Positions 47,161-57,038 of a stretch of DNA of 64,000 bases are shown piece after piece. The number at the start of each line of letters is the position of its first letter. Position 1 is the first letter of the stretch. Position numbers and translations under genes: made by a program. The stretch is from the NCBI RefSeq assembly GCF_002005445.1, contig NZ_CP014692.1, positions 3,263,501 through 3,327,500 on the forward strand. Reading direction: 5' to 3'. Below the pieces are notes generated by a model that saw only the letters and a program-made list of their open reading frames with translations, ran no database searches and was not told the DNA's origin. The DNA is from Acetobacter aceti. Its GTDB lineage: Bacteria; Pseudomonadota; Alphaproteobacteria; Acetobacterales; Acetobacteraceae.

Positions 47161-48867
47161 TCAATAGAGCGTACCGGCACCCATCGCGAGATGCTCGACG
47201 ATAGGACCGAGGGCGAGGGCAGGCAGAAAGGTCAGGCCTCCCACGATCAGGATCACGCCGATCACGAGACCGATGAACAGCCCGCCATGGGTGGGAAACG
47301 TGCCAACAGAGGGTGCAACCGTCTTCTTGGCGGCGAGCGAACCCGCGAGGGCCAGCGCGGGAATGATGACGAAGAACCGACCGATCATCATCGTGATTCC
47401 GAGTGTGATATTCCAGAAACTGTTGGCCGTCAGACCGGAAAAGGCGCTGCCGTTATTAGCGCCGGCTGACGTGTATTCATACAGCACCTCGGTGAAGCCA
47501 TGCGGACCGCTGGCGGACATTGCAGAGGTGCCTGGAGCAACCACTATGGCGATGGCTGTCATCGTGAGGATCATCATGGGGGGCACCAGGATGCCCAGCA
47601 TGGTCATCTTGATCTCGCGCGCTTCGATTTTCTTGCCGAGATACTCTGGTGTGCGCCCGACCATCAGCCCTGCGATAAACACCGAGACGACCGCGAACAG
47701 CAGGAAGCCGTACATTCCCGAGCCGACGCCGCCGAAGATCACCTCGCCAAGCATCATATTGACCAGCGGAACCATCCCACCCAGTGGCAGGAAGCTCTCG
47801 TGCATGGCATTGACCGCACCGCAGGAAGCATCGGTCGTCACAGTGGCGAACAGCGAGGACGCCGCGATCCCGAACCGCGTTTCCTTGCCTTCCATGTTGC
47901 CCAAGCCCGGATCAACGCCAAGCGCCGCGAATGCCGGGTTGGCGTGCCCTTCGGCCCAGTAAGTCACGGCCACACCCACGACGAACAGCGCCGCCATGAC
48001 GGAGAACACCGCCCATCCCTGGCGCCTGTCGCCCACCATGCGCCCGAAAGCGGAGGTCAGGCCCCCCCCGATCACGAAAATTGCCAGCATCTCGATGAAA
48101 TTCGTAAGAGGTGTGGGATTCTCGAACGGATGCGCCGAGTTCGTGTTAAAGAACCCGCCGCCGTTGGTTCCCAGCATCTTGATCGCTTCCTGCGAGGCGA
48201 CCGGCCCGACAGCAATGGTTTGGTGCGCGCCTTCGAGCGTGGTGACCGCAATGCTATTCGAGAAGGTTTGCGGCACGCCTTGCCATACGAGGAATAAGGC
48301 CAGGACTACACTTCCCGGGACCAGCACATACAACGTGATCCGCGTCAGATCGACCCAGAAATTGCCGATCGTCTTGGCACTACCCCGGGCGAACCCCCGA
48401 AATACGGCGAACGCAATGGCGATACCCGCGGCGGCCGAGGTGAAATTCTGCACCGTCAGCGCCACCATCTGGCTGAGATAACTCATTGTCGTCTCGCCGG
48501 CGTAACTCTGCCAGTTGGTATTCGTCATGAAACTGATGGCGGTATTGTAAGCAAGATCCGGTGTCAGCGAGCCGAGACCAAGCGGATTGAGGGGGAGATG
48601 CGCCTGCAAGCGCAAGAATGAGTAGACCACTAGGAAACAGACCAGCTTGAAAACCAGCATGGCGAGGGCGTAGCCCCACCAGCTTTGTTCCCGGGCCGCA
48701 TCTATCCCGGCAAGCCTGTAGAGACCTGCCTCCAACGGTCTGAAGAAGCGTCCGACGGCTCCCATGGACGCGCCCATCACACGCGTCATGGCATTACCGG
48801 CAACGGGAGTGAGGAGAACCGTCGCGACCAGGAAGGCGGCTATGAGCGTCCAGCCAGTGATCGTCAT
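47161..48867 (-). CDS. kdpA: KdpA, K+-translocating subunit
   Basis: A 568-residue inner-membrane protein with about 10 helices and four pore-loop repeats related to K+ channels. Selectivity-type segments are seen in [60 protein letters not shown] and [20 protein letters not shown]. It binds potassium on the periplasmic side and passes it to KdpB. It starts only 3 bases after the kdpF stop. Confidence 0.96.
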   Translation of the reverse strand: MTITGWTLIAAFLVATVLLTPVAGNAMTRVMGASMGAVGRFFRPLEAGLYRLAGIDAAREQSWWGYALAMLVFKLVCFLVVYSFLRLQAHLPLNPLGLGSLTPDLAYNTAISFMTNTNWQSYAGETTMSYLSQMVALTVQNFTSAAAGIAIAFAVFRGFARGSAKTIGNFWVDLTRITLYVLVPGSVVLALFLVWQGVPQTFSNSIAVTTLEGAHQTIAVGPVASQEAIKMLGTNGGGFFNTNSAHPFENPTPLTNFIEMLAIFVIGGGLTSAFGRMVGDRRQGWAVFSVMAALFVVGVAVTYWAEGHANPAFAALGVDPGLGNMEGKETRFGIAASSLFATVTTDASCGAVNAMHESFLPLGGMVPLVNMMLGEVIFGGVGSGMYGFLLFAVVSVFIAGLMVGRTPEYLGKKIEAREIKMTMLGILVPPMMILTMTAIAIVVAPGTSAMSASGPHGFTEVLYEYTSAGANNGSAFSGLTANSFWNITLGITMMIGRFFVIIPALALAGSLAAKKTVAPSVGTFPTHGGLFIGLVIGVILIVGGLTFLPALALGPIVEHLAMGAGTLY

Positions 48868-48870
48868 TTC

Positions 48871-48960
48871 TCAGAACCTTTCCGGACGCACCAGCGCAAA
48901 GAAGACGTAGACCAGAAGGCCAAGGGTCACCGCGCCGCCTAAAATGAAATCAAGCGACAT
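48871..48960 (-). CDS. kdpF: KdpF small subunit
   Basis: A 29-residue single-helix protein beginning MSLDFILGGAVTLGLLVYV and ending ALVRPERF, the typical KdpF size and C-terminal 'RPERF' ending. KdpF stabilises the KdpABC complex in the inner membrane. It lies between a small unnamed membrane peptide gene and kdpA. Confidence 0.93.
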   Translation of the reverse strand: MSLDFILGGAVTLGLLVYVFFALVRPERF

Positions 48961-48964
48961 GACG

Positions 48965-49048
48965 CTAGATCCGTTCACAAAAGGACAGGAAGCCTAGGGA
49001 AATCAAAAAACCCACGATTCCAAGTCCGCAATAAAGAACATCAAGCAT
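48965..49048 (-). CDS. 27-residue membrane peptide upstream of kdpF
   Basis: It starts at ATG 49048 (MLDVLYCGLGIVGFLISLGF, ending SFCERI), with AGAAGGA about 8 bases upstream. It is a single hydrophobic helix with an N-terminal acidic residue and a C-terminal Cys-Glu-Arg. Its stop is only 4 bases before the kdpF start, so it looks like the first gene of the kdp operon. I recall similar short peptides in this position in other alphaproteobacteria, but it has no name I know. It may be an additional KdpF-like subunit or a regulator of KdpD. Confidence 0.6.
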   Translation of the reverse strand: MLDVLYCGLGIVGFLISLGFLSFCERI

Positions 49049-49364
49049 AGAAATCCATTCCTTCTGCCAAAACAGGTTATCGCAGCATCCGCATAGGAAA
49101 GAGAGTGGGCGTTCGCCGCCGCAATATATGAATCTCATAGGAATTCGGGTGAAAATGGGCGACGGAAAGGCCCTTGCTCTTGTCAGACCCATGACCCGAT
49201 GCCTACTCGGCTAAGAAAATCTCGAGCCGGGAATGATCGCTGATATGAAATATGTGGCTTATAGTCTGCAGCGTCTCCGACGATTGCACGGGACGTTCTA
49301 TTCGGTGGGCAGCGTAAAAATCATGCTTGCACCGCAGCTATCTAAAGTCGGGGCAAACCGGGAC
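49049..49364. other. Divergent promoter region between kdp operon and porin gene
   Basis: The region separates the minus-strand kdp operon from the plus-strand barrel protein gene and must hold both promoters. A KdpE site is expected here, but I cannot identify one reliably. Alternative upstream starts for the barrel protein at 49233 and 49323 have no good ribosome-binding site. Confidence 0.45.
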
Positions 49365-50588
49365 ATGGTCCGTCGGCTCGGTTTCGCCACGATGATCTTG
49401 CTGGCAGCGTCGCATTGGGCCGTGCCCAGTGCCTTCGCTTCCGATCTCGGAAGCTGGGCGAAGTCCATCACCTACGGCGCACAGATTGAAGGAGGCATCA
49501 ACGCCAATCCCGCCCGACCCGATAACGGCGTCAATTTTGGCCAGTTCTTCGGCGATCGCGCCAATCAACCGCAGCTAGACCAGATTCTTCTGACGGTCAA
49601 CCGCGCTGTCGATACGACAGCACATGACTATCAGATCGGTTTTTTTCTTCAGGGTATGTATGGTGCCGATGCACGTTACTTCCAGATAGCCGGGATTACT
49701 TCGAACGCGATTTCCAGTCGCTACCAGTTCATCCTCCCCCAGGCGCATCTTGACCTGCATCTGCCCTGGCTGACCCGGCACGGGCTGGATATGCAAGCAG
49801 GTATCCTCACTTCTCCAATGGGTGTGGAATCCTATGATCCCTCACTGAGGCCCTTCTACACGCTATCCTACACGACCCAGTATTCCACCACTTTCGAACA
49901 TGTCGGCGCGATGTTCCAATGGCATGTCGATGACCATTTCAGTGCGCTTTTCGGTGTCGATACCGGTAATCAGGTCTCGTTTGGTGGAGGCGACAACAAT
50001 CACGCGGCAGCCGGCTATTTCGGCGTCAATGGCAGCGGGCTGCTTGGCGGAAAATTTTCCTTTACCTATCTCGGCCGCGTCGGCCCGGAAGACGCCATCC
50101 GGACATTGGGCAAACAGGCCAATTCTTCCCAGAGGTTCTGGAACGACCTGAACGGAACGTACAAGATCAACGACAAGCTCTCCGTGACCGGTGAGTTCAA
50201 CTATATGCATGACGATGGCCTTCGCGCGGATGCTTACAGCTTCGTCAGTTATGTGAGCTATCAGATCACACCAAGCCTCACGCTGAACTATCGCGGCGAG
50301 ATCTATCGCGATAATACGGGCCTATTCGTCACCTCGTTCCTTGGCGACACCTCCTATATCCGGGCCACGTTGGGCAAGAGCGCGTATACCCAGTCTGCCC
50401 CACCCACGACTTATGGCGCGCTCACGCTCGGCGCGAACTGGCATCCGGCCTTCGGACACCACGTCAAGCTGTTCGAGATTCGCCCGGAAATACGCTTCGA
50501 TCGCTCCCTCAATGGCACGACGCCCTTCAACGACCTGCGCAACACAGGCCAGTTCACCTTTGGTGCAGATGCGGTGCTCGGCTTTTAA
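49365..50588 (+). CDS. Outer-membrane beta-barrel porin (BBP2/OprB-like)
   Basis: I choose ATG 49365 because it directly gives a signal peptide (MVRRLGFATMILLAASHWAV, cleavage after PSAFA); the frame is open to 49233. The mature protein of about 380 residues is rich in alternating aromatic strands (YGAQIEGGINANPARPDNGV, GFFLQGMYGADARYF, TLSYTTQYSTTFEHVGAMFQ) and ends in Phe (FGADAVLGF), as outer-membrane barrels do. It matches the general pattern of the BBP2 porin-like family. Placed between kdp and kup, it may let potassium or other small solutes across the outer membrane; that role is inference. Confidence 0.8.
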   Translation: MVRRLGFATMILLAASHWAVPSAFASDLGSWAKSITYGAQIEGGINANPARPDNGVNFGQFFGDRANQPQLDQILLTVNRAVDTTAHDYQIGFFLQGMYGADARYFQIAGITSNAISSRYQFILPQAHLDLHLPWLTRHGLDMQAGILTSPMGVESYDPSLRPFYTLSYTTQYSTTFEHVGAMFQWHVDDHFSALFGVDTGNQVSFGGGDNNHAAAGYFGVNGSGLLGGKFSFTYLGRVGPEDAIRTLGKQANSSQRFWNDLNGTYKINDKLSVTGEFNYMHDDGLRADAYSFVSYVSYQITPSLTLNYRGEIYRDNTGLFVTSFLGDTSYIRATLGKSAYTQSAPPTTYGALTLGANWHPAFGHHVKLFEIRPEIRFDRSLNGTTPFNDLRNTGQFTFGADAVLGF

Positions 50589-50679
50589 TGACAGGTAATT
50601 CTTCACACTGCGATGCACAGAAAAAAAAGCATGCACGGAATACTTGGCTTGATCAATCAATATTACTGGAGATGAGATA

Positions 50680-52602
50680 GTGTCTTTAACAGCACCGGTC
50701 GCCGTTCAGGGCGGAAAGGGGTCAGCGGGACATGATGCTCGTCCTGCCGGCTTTGCCGCGATATTAGGCGCGCTTGGGGTCGTGTTCGGCGACATCGGTA
50801 CCAGCCCGCTTTATGCATTGCGCACGACAGCTCAAGTCGTATCGGATCACGGAACTATCTCCGCAAGCGAGGTGCTGGGAGTTGAAAGCCTCCTGTTCTG
50901 GACGCTCATGCTCGTCGTGACGGTAAAATACGTCATTCTTGTCATGCGCGCCGACTATAATGGCGAGGGTGGCATTATCGCTCTGATGTCTCTGGCGCAG
51001 CAGAACGCGAAGCGTAAATCCGTCAAGCTGCTTCTTGGAATGATCGGTGTCATAGGGGCCTGCCTGTTCTTTGGCGATGGCATCATTACACCAGCAGTCT
51101 CGGTCATCTCGGCAATCGAGGGCATCGAGGTTTCGTTTCCGGCCGCGAGCCATCTTGTTGTCCCTTTATCAATTGCCGTTCTGATCGGACTGTTCTCGAT
51201 CCAGTTTCATGGCACGGGCAAGATCGGCATCATTTTTGGTCCGGTGATGGTACTCTGGTTTCTGATGATTGGGGTTTTAGGCATTCTTGCCATCCTTCAC
51301 CACCCTACGATCCTGCTTGCACTTTCACCTACCTATGCGATCATGTTCATCGCCCGGCATGGTTATCTGTCGTTCCTGGCCCTTGGTTCCGTAGTCCTCG
51401 CCGTGACCGGTGCCGAAGCCCTTTATGCCGATATGAGCCATTTTGGGCGCAGGCCCATTCGCGAAGCGTGGTTGTTTTTTGTCCTGCCCTGCCTGGCACT
51501 CAATTATTTCGGTCAAGGGGCATTGCTGATCTCTGATCCGGCAACGATCTCCAATCCGTTCTTTCTGCTGGGGCCGCAATGGCTTCAGGTCCCTATGATC
51601 ATCATATCGACAATTGCCACAGTCATTGCCAGCCAGGCGTGCATATCCGGGGGGTTTTCCCTGTGCCGACAATTAATCCAACTCGGTTATGTGCCGCGCA
51701 TGCGGATCATGCACACAAACCCCACGGAAGAAAGCCAGATATACCTGCCTGGTCTCAACCATTCGCTCATGGTGGGCGCGTTGCTTCTCGTCATCGCGTT
51801 CCGTAGTTCCGAGGCTCTGGCGTCGGCCTATGGCATTGCCGTAACCGGCACATTTCTCTGCACCTGTATTCTCGCTGCTGTTGTTTATCGAGACCGGTAC
51901 AAATGGTCTGCTTGGGCGACCATCGCCGTGTTCGGCGGTTTCTTTATCATAGACGGAATTTTTTTCGCCTCGAACACTCTGAAAATCATTGAAGGCGGAT
52001 GGGTGCCGGTTCTGCTAGCAGCCGTTTTGATCATGATGATGTTCACATGGAAAAAAGGGAGAAGCCTTGTTCTCTCACGGCAACAGCATGATGCGATGCC
52101 GGTAGGAACTTTCATTGCGCGTCTTCCTCATTCCCGGAGCATTATCCGTGTGCCAGGGACGGGTGTGTTCATGACGGCAAATCCTGAATACATTCCGACA
52201 TCGCTTCTTCATAATCTCAAACACAACAAGGTATTACATGATCACGTTATTCTTCTCACGGTCAGGAACGTCAACATTCCTCAGGTGGCGCCCGACCAGC
52301 GGGCCGAAGTAACCGAGATCGCGCCAAACATTTATCGGGTCATGCTTTGTTATGGCTTCATGGAAATGCCGAATCTTCCGGTGGCTCTTGCTCAACTACA
52401 GGTTGGGGATACCGGTTTCGACTTGCCGCAGGCTTCCTATTTCGTGTCGCGTGAATTGCTGGTCCGTGCGCAGCCATCCCAGATCTCACGTTGGCGCATG
52501 GCGCTGTTTCTTCTCATGACGCGAAATGCAACGCCCGTTACGGACTTCTTGCGTATACCACTCGATCGGGTTGTCGAACTGGGCGTCCGTATCGGTATCT
52601 GA
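50680..52602 (+). CDS. kup: Kup-family low-affinity K+ uptake protein
   Basis: A 640-residue inner-membrane H+/K+ symporter. It starts at GTG 50680 with GGAG 7 bases upstream. The signature GVVFGDIGTSPLYALRTTAQ lies near residue 35, followed by YNGEGGIIALMSLAQQNAKR and FFGDGIITPAVSVISAIEGI. About 12 helices fill the first 430 residues and a cytoplasmic tail follows (PGTGVFMTANPEYIPTSLLH). It complements the ATP-driven Kdp pump encoded nearby. Confidence 0.95.
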   Translation: MSLTAPVAVQGGKGSAGHDARPAGFAAILGALGVVFGDIGTSPLYALRTTAQVVSDHGTISASEVLGVESLLFWTLMLVVTVKYVILVMRADYNGEGGIIALMSLAQQNAKRKSVKLLLGMIGVIGACLFFGDGIITPAVSVISAIEGIEVSFPAASHLVVPLSIAVLIGLFSIQFHGTGKIGIIFGPVMVLWFLMIGVLGILAILHHPTILLALSPTYAIMFIARHGYLSFLALGSVVLAVTGAEALYADMSHFGRRPIREAWLFFVLPCLALNYFGQGALLISDPATISNPFFLLGPQWLQVPMIIISTIATVIASQACISGGFSLCRQLIQLGYVPRMRIMHTNPTEESQIYLPGLNHSLMVGALLLVIAFRSSEALASAYGIAVTGTFLCTCILAAVVYRDRYKWSAWATIAVFGGFFIIDGIFFASNTLKIIEGGWVPVLLAAVLIMMMFTWKKGRSLVLSRQQHDAMPVGTFIARLPHSRSIIRVPGTGVFMTANPEYIPTSLLHNLKHNKVLHDHVILLTVRNVNIPQVAPDQRAEVTEIAPNIYRVMLCYGFMEMPNLPVALAQLQVGDTGFDLPQASYFVSRELLVRAQPSQISRWRMALFLLMTRNATPVTDFLRIPLDRVVELGVRIGI

Positions 52603-52607
52603 TGATC

Positions 52608-52632
52608 ACCGCGCCGTATGAAACGGCGCGGT
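52608..52632 (+). terminator. Hairpin downstream of kup
   Basis: ACCGCGCCGT and ACGGCGCGGT pair perfectly over 10 bp around the loop ATGAA, 6 bases after the kup stop. No T-run follows on the plus strand, so termination strength is uncertain. Confidence 0.55.
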
Positions 52633-52751
52633 ATACCGACAAAAAATAAGATGCATGGAAAATATAGTAAAAAGTTAAAGAGAAACATGACCTGCTTCGA
52701 CTGAAATAAAGGCAGGTATTACCGTCGAAAATCAGAGGAATTTTTTCTAAT

Positions 52752-53201
52752 ATGTTCAAAGAACGTATTTTTGATCTGTTCGAACAGTGTGTGATGACGA
52801 CACTAAGCGCGATCATCATGTTGATCGCGAGCGTTTCCCTTCTTCATCTCACCGTGTCGATCGTAGTAATGCTTGCCGATCGCGGAATAAACTCGACCAC
52901 ACCTGAGAACCTTCAAGCAGTTTTTGGAATGTTCTTTACAATTCTAATTGCACTTGAATTCAAAAGATCATTTATTACGCCGTCAGCAGGAAAACAGCAT
53001 GGCATTATTCGTATCGAGCCCATTCTCCTTATCGGCATATTGGCGACCGTCAGAAAGTTTATCGTTCTCGATCTAAAAGAAATCGACTTCAACGAAATGC
53101 TTGGCCTTTCCGCCGCCATTCTTTCCTTAGGCCTGGTTTATTGGTTTATACAGCCTCGATACCAACCGCAGCCTCCTGCTTTGCAATCAGACAATTTCTG
53201 A
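52752..53201 (+). CDS. PsiE-like membrane protein
   Basis: A 149-residue protein with four predicted helices (TTLSAIIMLIASVSLLHLTV, LQAVFGMFFTILIALEFKRS, IEPILLIGILATVRKFIVLD, MLGLSAAILSLGLVYWFIQP). The ALEFKRS and IGILATVRKFIVLD elements are typical of the phosphate-starvation-inducible PsiE family. The biochemical role is unknown. It follows kup on the same strand, separated by a hairpin and about 120 bases. Confidence 0.78.
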   Translation: MFKERIFDLFEQCVMTTLSAIIMLIASVSLLHLTVSIVVMLADRGINSTTPENLQAVFGMFFTILIALEFKRSFITPSAGKQHGIIRIEPILLIGILATVRKFIVLDLKEIDFNEMLGLSAAILSLGLVYWFIQPRYQPQPPALQSDNF

Positions 53202-53567
53202 GTTAATTCTGTCCACTAATCTAAACGCTTCCGTTCCGTTCTCTGATCTTGGCGACTCAAAATGGAGAACGGATTATTATCGAGCATATCCGCGTGCAGC
53301 ATCATGGATCGCAGACATCGGGGGAATATCTTTCAGACCAGATAATGTCGATCGAAGCTTCTACGCTCCTGCTAGGAGGCGATAATGATCCTATTAGTGG
53401 CATCGCCGCTGGGCATCGCCTATTGCCTAGTTTACCGAACTCCCACCTTTATCCAACCTTCATGTCAATAACTGCGAGGATCACGATCTCGTCCAAATTC
53501 AAGCTAAAACTGTCCCGAAACTCATCGCACATCATTTTGCGGATACCTCGTGAACGCCGGAAGAAAT
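53202..53567. other. Intergenic region, no confident gene
   Basis: This is the boundary between the potassium genes and the mobile element. A short frame near 53249 (NGERIIIEHIRVQHHGSQTS) faintly resembles a C-terminal motif of island proteins (GEQ..VEHVHVH.GGQA), but no start or full domain supports it. Confidence 0.4.
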
Positions 53568-54005
53568 TTACATATCGTTTTCTCTTTTTTGCCCTGCGAC
53601 ATCCCGCACCCGTTCGTTAAGGAACCTTTGCCCCTTCGCCAGCCGCCGGACCAATACCTCGTTGAACCGGGCATACATCTCCGCGCCCCGATCCTTCGCG
53701 GCCTCGTTCTCGTTCGCCGGGATGGGAAGCTGGTGCCTCATCCAGGCACGGGTATAGAGCGCGAACGCTTCCCCCAGCACGGCGACGGCCTCGTCCACAT
53801 CGTCGATCCGCCGCCCGAGCCGGTCCAGTCGCTTCGACAGGGCCGCATCCCGGCGTCCATCGTCCTCGCCAGAGACCAGCGACAGCACCGCCGCCTCGAT
53901 CACCGCCGATTTCGACACATTCCGGCGCTCCGCCAGCGCTTCGACCTGCTTCAGCAGGCCCGGCTCGAAATACACGTTCATTCGCTGCCGTCTGTTCATC
54001 GCCAT
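53568..54005 (-). CDS. Ribbon-helix-helix (CopG-like) conjugation-associated protein
   Basis: It starts at ATG 54005 (MAMNRRQRMNVYFEPGLLKQ), giving 145 residues; the frame is open to 54134 without good signals. The N-terminal RHH fold is seen in RMNVYFEPGLLKQVEALAER and RNVSKSAVIEAAVLSLVSGE, followed by a helical region (SKRLDRLGRRIDDVDEAVAV). It is a homologue of the gene at 33844. Such proteins usually sit between traG and trbB in trb-type elements, but neither partner is present here. Confidence 0.8.
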   Translation of the reverse strand: MAMNRRQRMNVYFEPGLLKQVEALAERRNVSKSAVIEAAVLSLVSGEDDGRRDAALSKRLDRLGRRIDDVDEAVAVLGEAFALYTRAWMRHQLPIPANENEAAKDRGAEMYARFNEVLVRRLAKGQRFLNERVRDVAGQKRENDM

Positions 54006-54161
54006 GTTCCCAGACTGGAGGTCCGATGACAGATTGACGCGGATTTTTCCCGACGCAAGCCCATGTTCGATCGGCATCGTACCGGGGCGTAGCCTGGCGT
54101 AAAAATAGCGGCTTTTGTCGGTGTTTGTCTGCATTCCGGAACGACTCGCGATATGGTCCCG

Positions 54162-56273
54162 CTACAGGCCAAGCCCCCTGCCCCGGCCCAGTTCCCAGGA
54201 GATGCCGCCATGCTCATCCATGGAGATCGTCATCTGCTTCTGGCGCTGTTTCCCGATCTCCGGCCTCCAGGGCACCAGCGAGAATTCATGTCCGCTCTCC
54301 AGCACCGCAAACCGCCCGCTGGCCAGATCGACCGGACCTTTCAGCGTGCCCTGGATGGTCTCGAAGCGATCAAGCGGACGCCACAGCTTCCCTCGCTTCC
54401 CGGCCATGACCTGCCCGACCCGTTCTACCTCCCGCCCTTCCAGCGCCGCCAGCAGGTTCCTGCGGTAGCGGACCATGCCCTCCGGGGTCAGACTGGCATC
54501 TCCACGGTCGAGCAGCGCCTGTTGCCGCCGGGCCAGAGCGTCGCCGACTTCGCCCCCGAACCCGGCCTCCACCCGGTCGCCCTCACGGCTTACCCCGGCC
54601 ACCAGACGCCGGTCGAGCCAGGTCGCGCCATCGGAGCCGATCTGCGCCTCCAGATCGAAAGCCGACAGCAGCCGCACCGTCGCCTTCGGCGCACGCGCGG
54701 CGTCATAAGAGAGGGCCTTCTGGCTGAAATCCTCCGGGATGCGCCAGCGGTCGGCGTCCAGCCGCTCGACAATCCCCGCCCGGCGTAGCGCCTCCAGACG
54801 GCGGACATGCCCTTTGATCAGGTCTTCCGGCGTGCCTTTGAGGCTCCAGCGGTCGAGCTGCATCCGCTCCAGATGGTCGGAAGGGCGATAGATCCCGTCC
54901 TCGGTATGGGCGAGGATCGCCCGATCGGATGGGCGCGGTTTGTCAGGAACCGGAGCGGCAACGATCTCCACGATCGCATTCCTGGGGATGTCCTCTACCT
55001 GGGCGGGATCGAAGCCGCGCAGATGATGCACCCGTCCGTCGATCCCATCGACCACCAGCGACAGTTTCTCGCCCAGTTCGTCGGTCAGGTGCCGGTCCAC
55101 CAGACGTCCGGTGACTGATTTGTCTGGAACCTCGCCATGGAAGCGGAAATGCGCCGGGTCGCGCGTCGGCGCGGTTCCCTTGTCGCGCGCCTTCAGGGCG
55201 CGATGCATCTGCTTCGTGATGTCGTCCCGCTCGCCCAGGTTCCGCAGGCGCTCTTCCAGTCGCTCGTCGAGAGTCCATCTGCCCGGTTCCGTCGGACTGG
55301 CCAGTCCCATGCGTTCCAGCTTCGCGAGACGCGACAGGCGCAGCCGTCGGTCCACCAGATCGGAGGTCGGTGTGTCGCTGCCGGGGCGTATGTCGAGGGT
55401 ACCGTCCTTCATCTGATCGAGCAGGGCGCGGTCGATGCGAGTGAAGCGGTCACGATCGATCTCGTTTTCCAGCTTCTGTCGCTGCTCGATCTCGGACACG
55501 GGGCCGAGGTCCAGCGTCACGATTTCGGAGGCGCGTTCACGAATGCCATGGGTGATATACTCACCATCGATGACGAGGTCTTTGCCCTGGTCATCGCGAC
55601 CATTGACGACGACATGGACATGGGGATGGGCAGTATTGAAATGGTTCACCGCCACCCAGTCGAGCCGTGTGCCGAGATCGGCTTCCATCCGCGTCATCAG
55701 GTCGCGCGTGAAATCGGTCAGGTCATCCATCCGGTCGGCGTCTTCCGGCGAGACGATGAAGCGGAACTGATGCCGATCCTCCGCGCCGCGTTCGAGAAAA
55801 GCTTTCGCATCGGCACGGTCGGTCTCCGCGCCATACAGCACGCCACGCTCGCCGTCGCGGGACGTACCATCACGCTGGATGTAGCGCAGATGGGCAGCAG
55901 TTCCGCCTCCCTTCCCGGCCTGACGCACCACACGCGCCTTCACGGTCACACGGCGGGCACCGGACACCTGATGCCGCCAGCCGGCGATCCCGCGCGCACG
56001 GACGAAGGACGCGCCACGCCCGCGACCCACGCCACGGGTGGAACCGGAACGCGACGCGCTTCCCGCACGCGAAGTCGCACCCAACCCGGAAGAAAAGCGG
56101 CGGCCACTGCCGCCGCCCGACCCGCTGCCTCCCCTCTTTCCGGGGGACAGGGATTGCCGCCGAACCTGTGTGCGAACGGCGGCAAGAAAGTCGACGCGAC
56201 CGCGCGCCGGACCGCCCTTCGAACGGAGACGTCCAACTCTGGGACGGAATGCGGTGTCGTCATCCTGCGCCAT
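54162..56273 (-). CDS. Relaxase/mobilisation nuclease (TraI/VirD2-like, DUF3363), intact
   Basis: A 703-residue relaxase that nicks the transfer origin and leads the DNA strand during conjugation. After a long basic Gly/Ser/Arg leader (residues 1-110) comes the core RVTVKARVVRQAGKGGGTAA, RFIVSPEDADRMDDLTDFTR and the HUH metal site HFNTAHPHVHVVVNG (about residue 215). The remaining 450 residues form the DUF3363 region, ending WRPEIGKQRQKQMTISMDEH. It appears complete, and the broken copies at 8085 and 32954 are its relatives. With only DUF2840 and the RHH gene nearby, the element would need transfer functions in trans. Confidence 0.9.
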   Translation of the reverse strand: MAQDDDTAFRPRVGRLRSKGGPARGRVDFLAAVRTQVRRQSLSPGKRGGSGSGGGSGRRFSSGLGATSRAGSASRSGSTRGVGRGRGASFVRARGIAGWRHQVSGARRVTVKARVVRQAGKGGGTAAHLRYIQRDGTSRDGERGVLYGAETDRADAKAFLERGAEDRHQFRFIVSPEDADRMDDLTDFTRDLMTRMEADLGTRLDWVAVNHFNTAHPHVHVVVNGRDDQGKDLVIDGEYITHGIRERASEIVTLDLGPVSEIEQRQKLENEIDRDRFTRIDRALLDQMKDGTLDIRPGSDTPTSDLVDRRLRLSRLAKLERMGLASPTEPGRWTLDERLEERLRNLGERDDITKQMHRALKARDKGTAPTRDPAHFRFHGEVPDKSVTGRLVDRHLTDELGEKLSLVVDGIDGRVHHLRGFDPAQVEDIPRNAIVEIVAAPVPDKPRPSDRAILAHTEDGIYRPSDHLERMQLDRWSLKGTPEDLIKGHVRRLEALRRAGIVERLDADRWRIPEDFSQKALSYDAARAPKATVRLLSAFDLEAQIGSDGATWLDRRLVAGVSREGDRVEAGFGGEVGDALARRQQALLDRGDASLTPEGMVRYRRNLLAALEGREVERVGQVMAGKRGKLWRPLDRFETIQGTLKGPVDLASGRFAVLESGHEFSLVPWRPEIGKQRQKQMTISMDEHGGISWELGRGRGLGL

Positions 56274-57038
56274 AGCCAGACCTCGCGAAAACCGGGCTTT
56301 TTCCGGGGATAGTGCCGTCAGAAACGGCGGAAAGCTCTCACTCCTGAAAAATGACGGCTCAGACGTCTGAAATCCAGAGTGCCACTCGAAATATCCCTAA
56401 CCCCATGTGCAGACAAAGAAAACCGCAGGTGGGGACTGGCAGGAGTGCCACGTCCTTTAATCTTGCCCTCACGTTTTTTCCTCTTTCCGGCCTCTGAATT
56501 CGGCTTTTCTGAATCTGACGCCCTTTGCCAGTGTGACCGAATGATTGGCAAAACCTGCCACAGATCGCCTCCCGACACCACGCGAACAGGATGACGAAAC
56601 GCTGCGCCGCGACCTGTTTTCGGTGTGTCTTATGACGTGCCGTGAACACGTCAAAGCCATGCGCCGGACACGATCGAAAGCGACATCCGCACATGACGGG
56701 GGACCGTCAAACTGGCGACACTTCCGGCGACGATGACCAATCGGTCAGCCCGCGTTCGTCGTGCATCCGGGCCGCCCGTCCACCGCATGCGGATGGTGTT
56801 TCGGATGCGGGAAAACTCGTGTCACTGAATACCAGATCGTTCGTCGAAAGGGTGTTCGAAGGAGCGCCAAAGGCGACCCAAAATAGACGCGGCGGCACAG
56901 CCGACGCCTTCCGCTCGCGGTGCGAAGCAGCGCGTTGTCCCGGCACAAAACGGACGCGACAGCATGACGGGAAAGCGGGCCGGAAAGAGAAGGAAAAGGC
57001 ACGAGCAAACGTCAGTAGGCCAGACGTGGGCAGGACGG
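56274..57038. other. Gap of about 765 bases without a recognisable gene
   Basis: I find no coding region with family motifs or start signals here. An S26 signal peptidase (TraF) gene is often present between DUF2840 and the relaxase in related elements but is not seen. The origin of transfer could lie in this stretch upstream of the relaxase gene; I cannot locate it. Confidence 0.45.

Noticed and set aside
46744..48297. Long plus-strand open frames opposite kdpB and kdpA.
   Set aside because: They mirror the well-supported kdp genes and encode His/Arg-rich low-complexity sequence typical of antisense frames.
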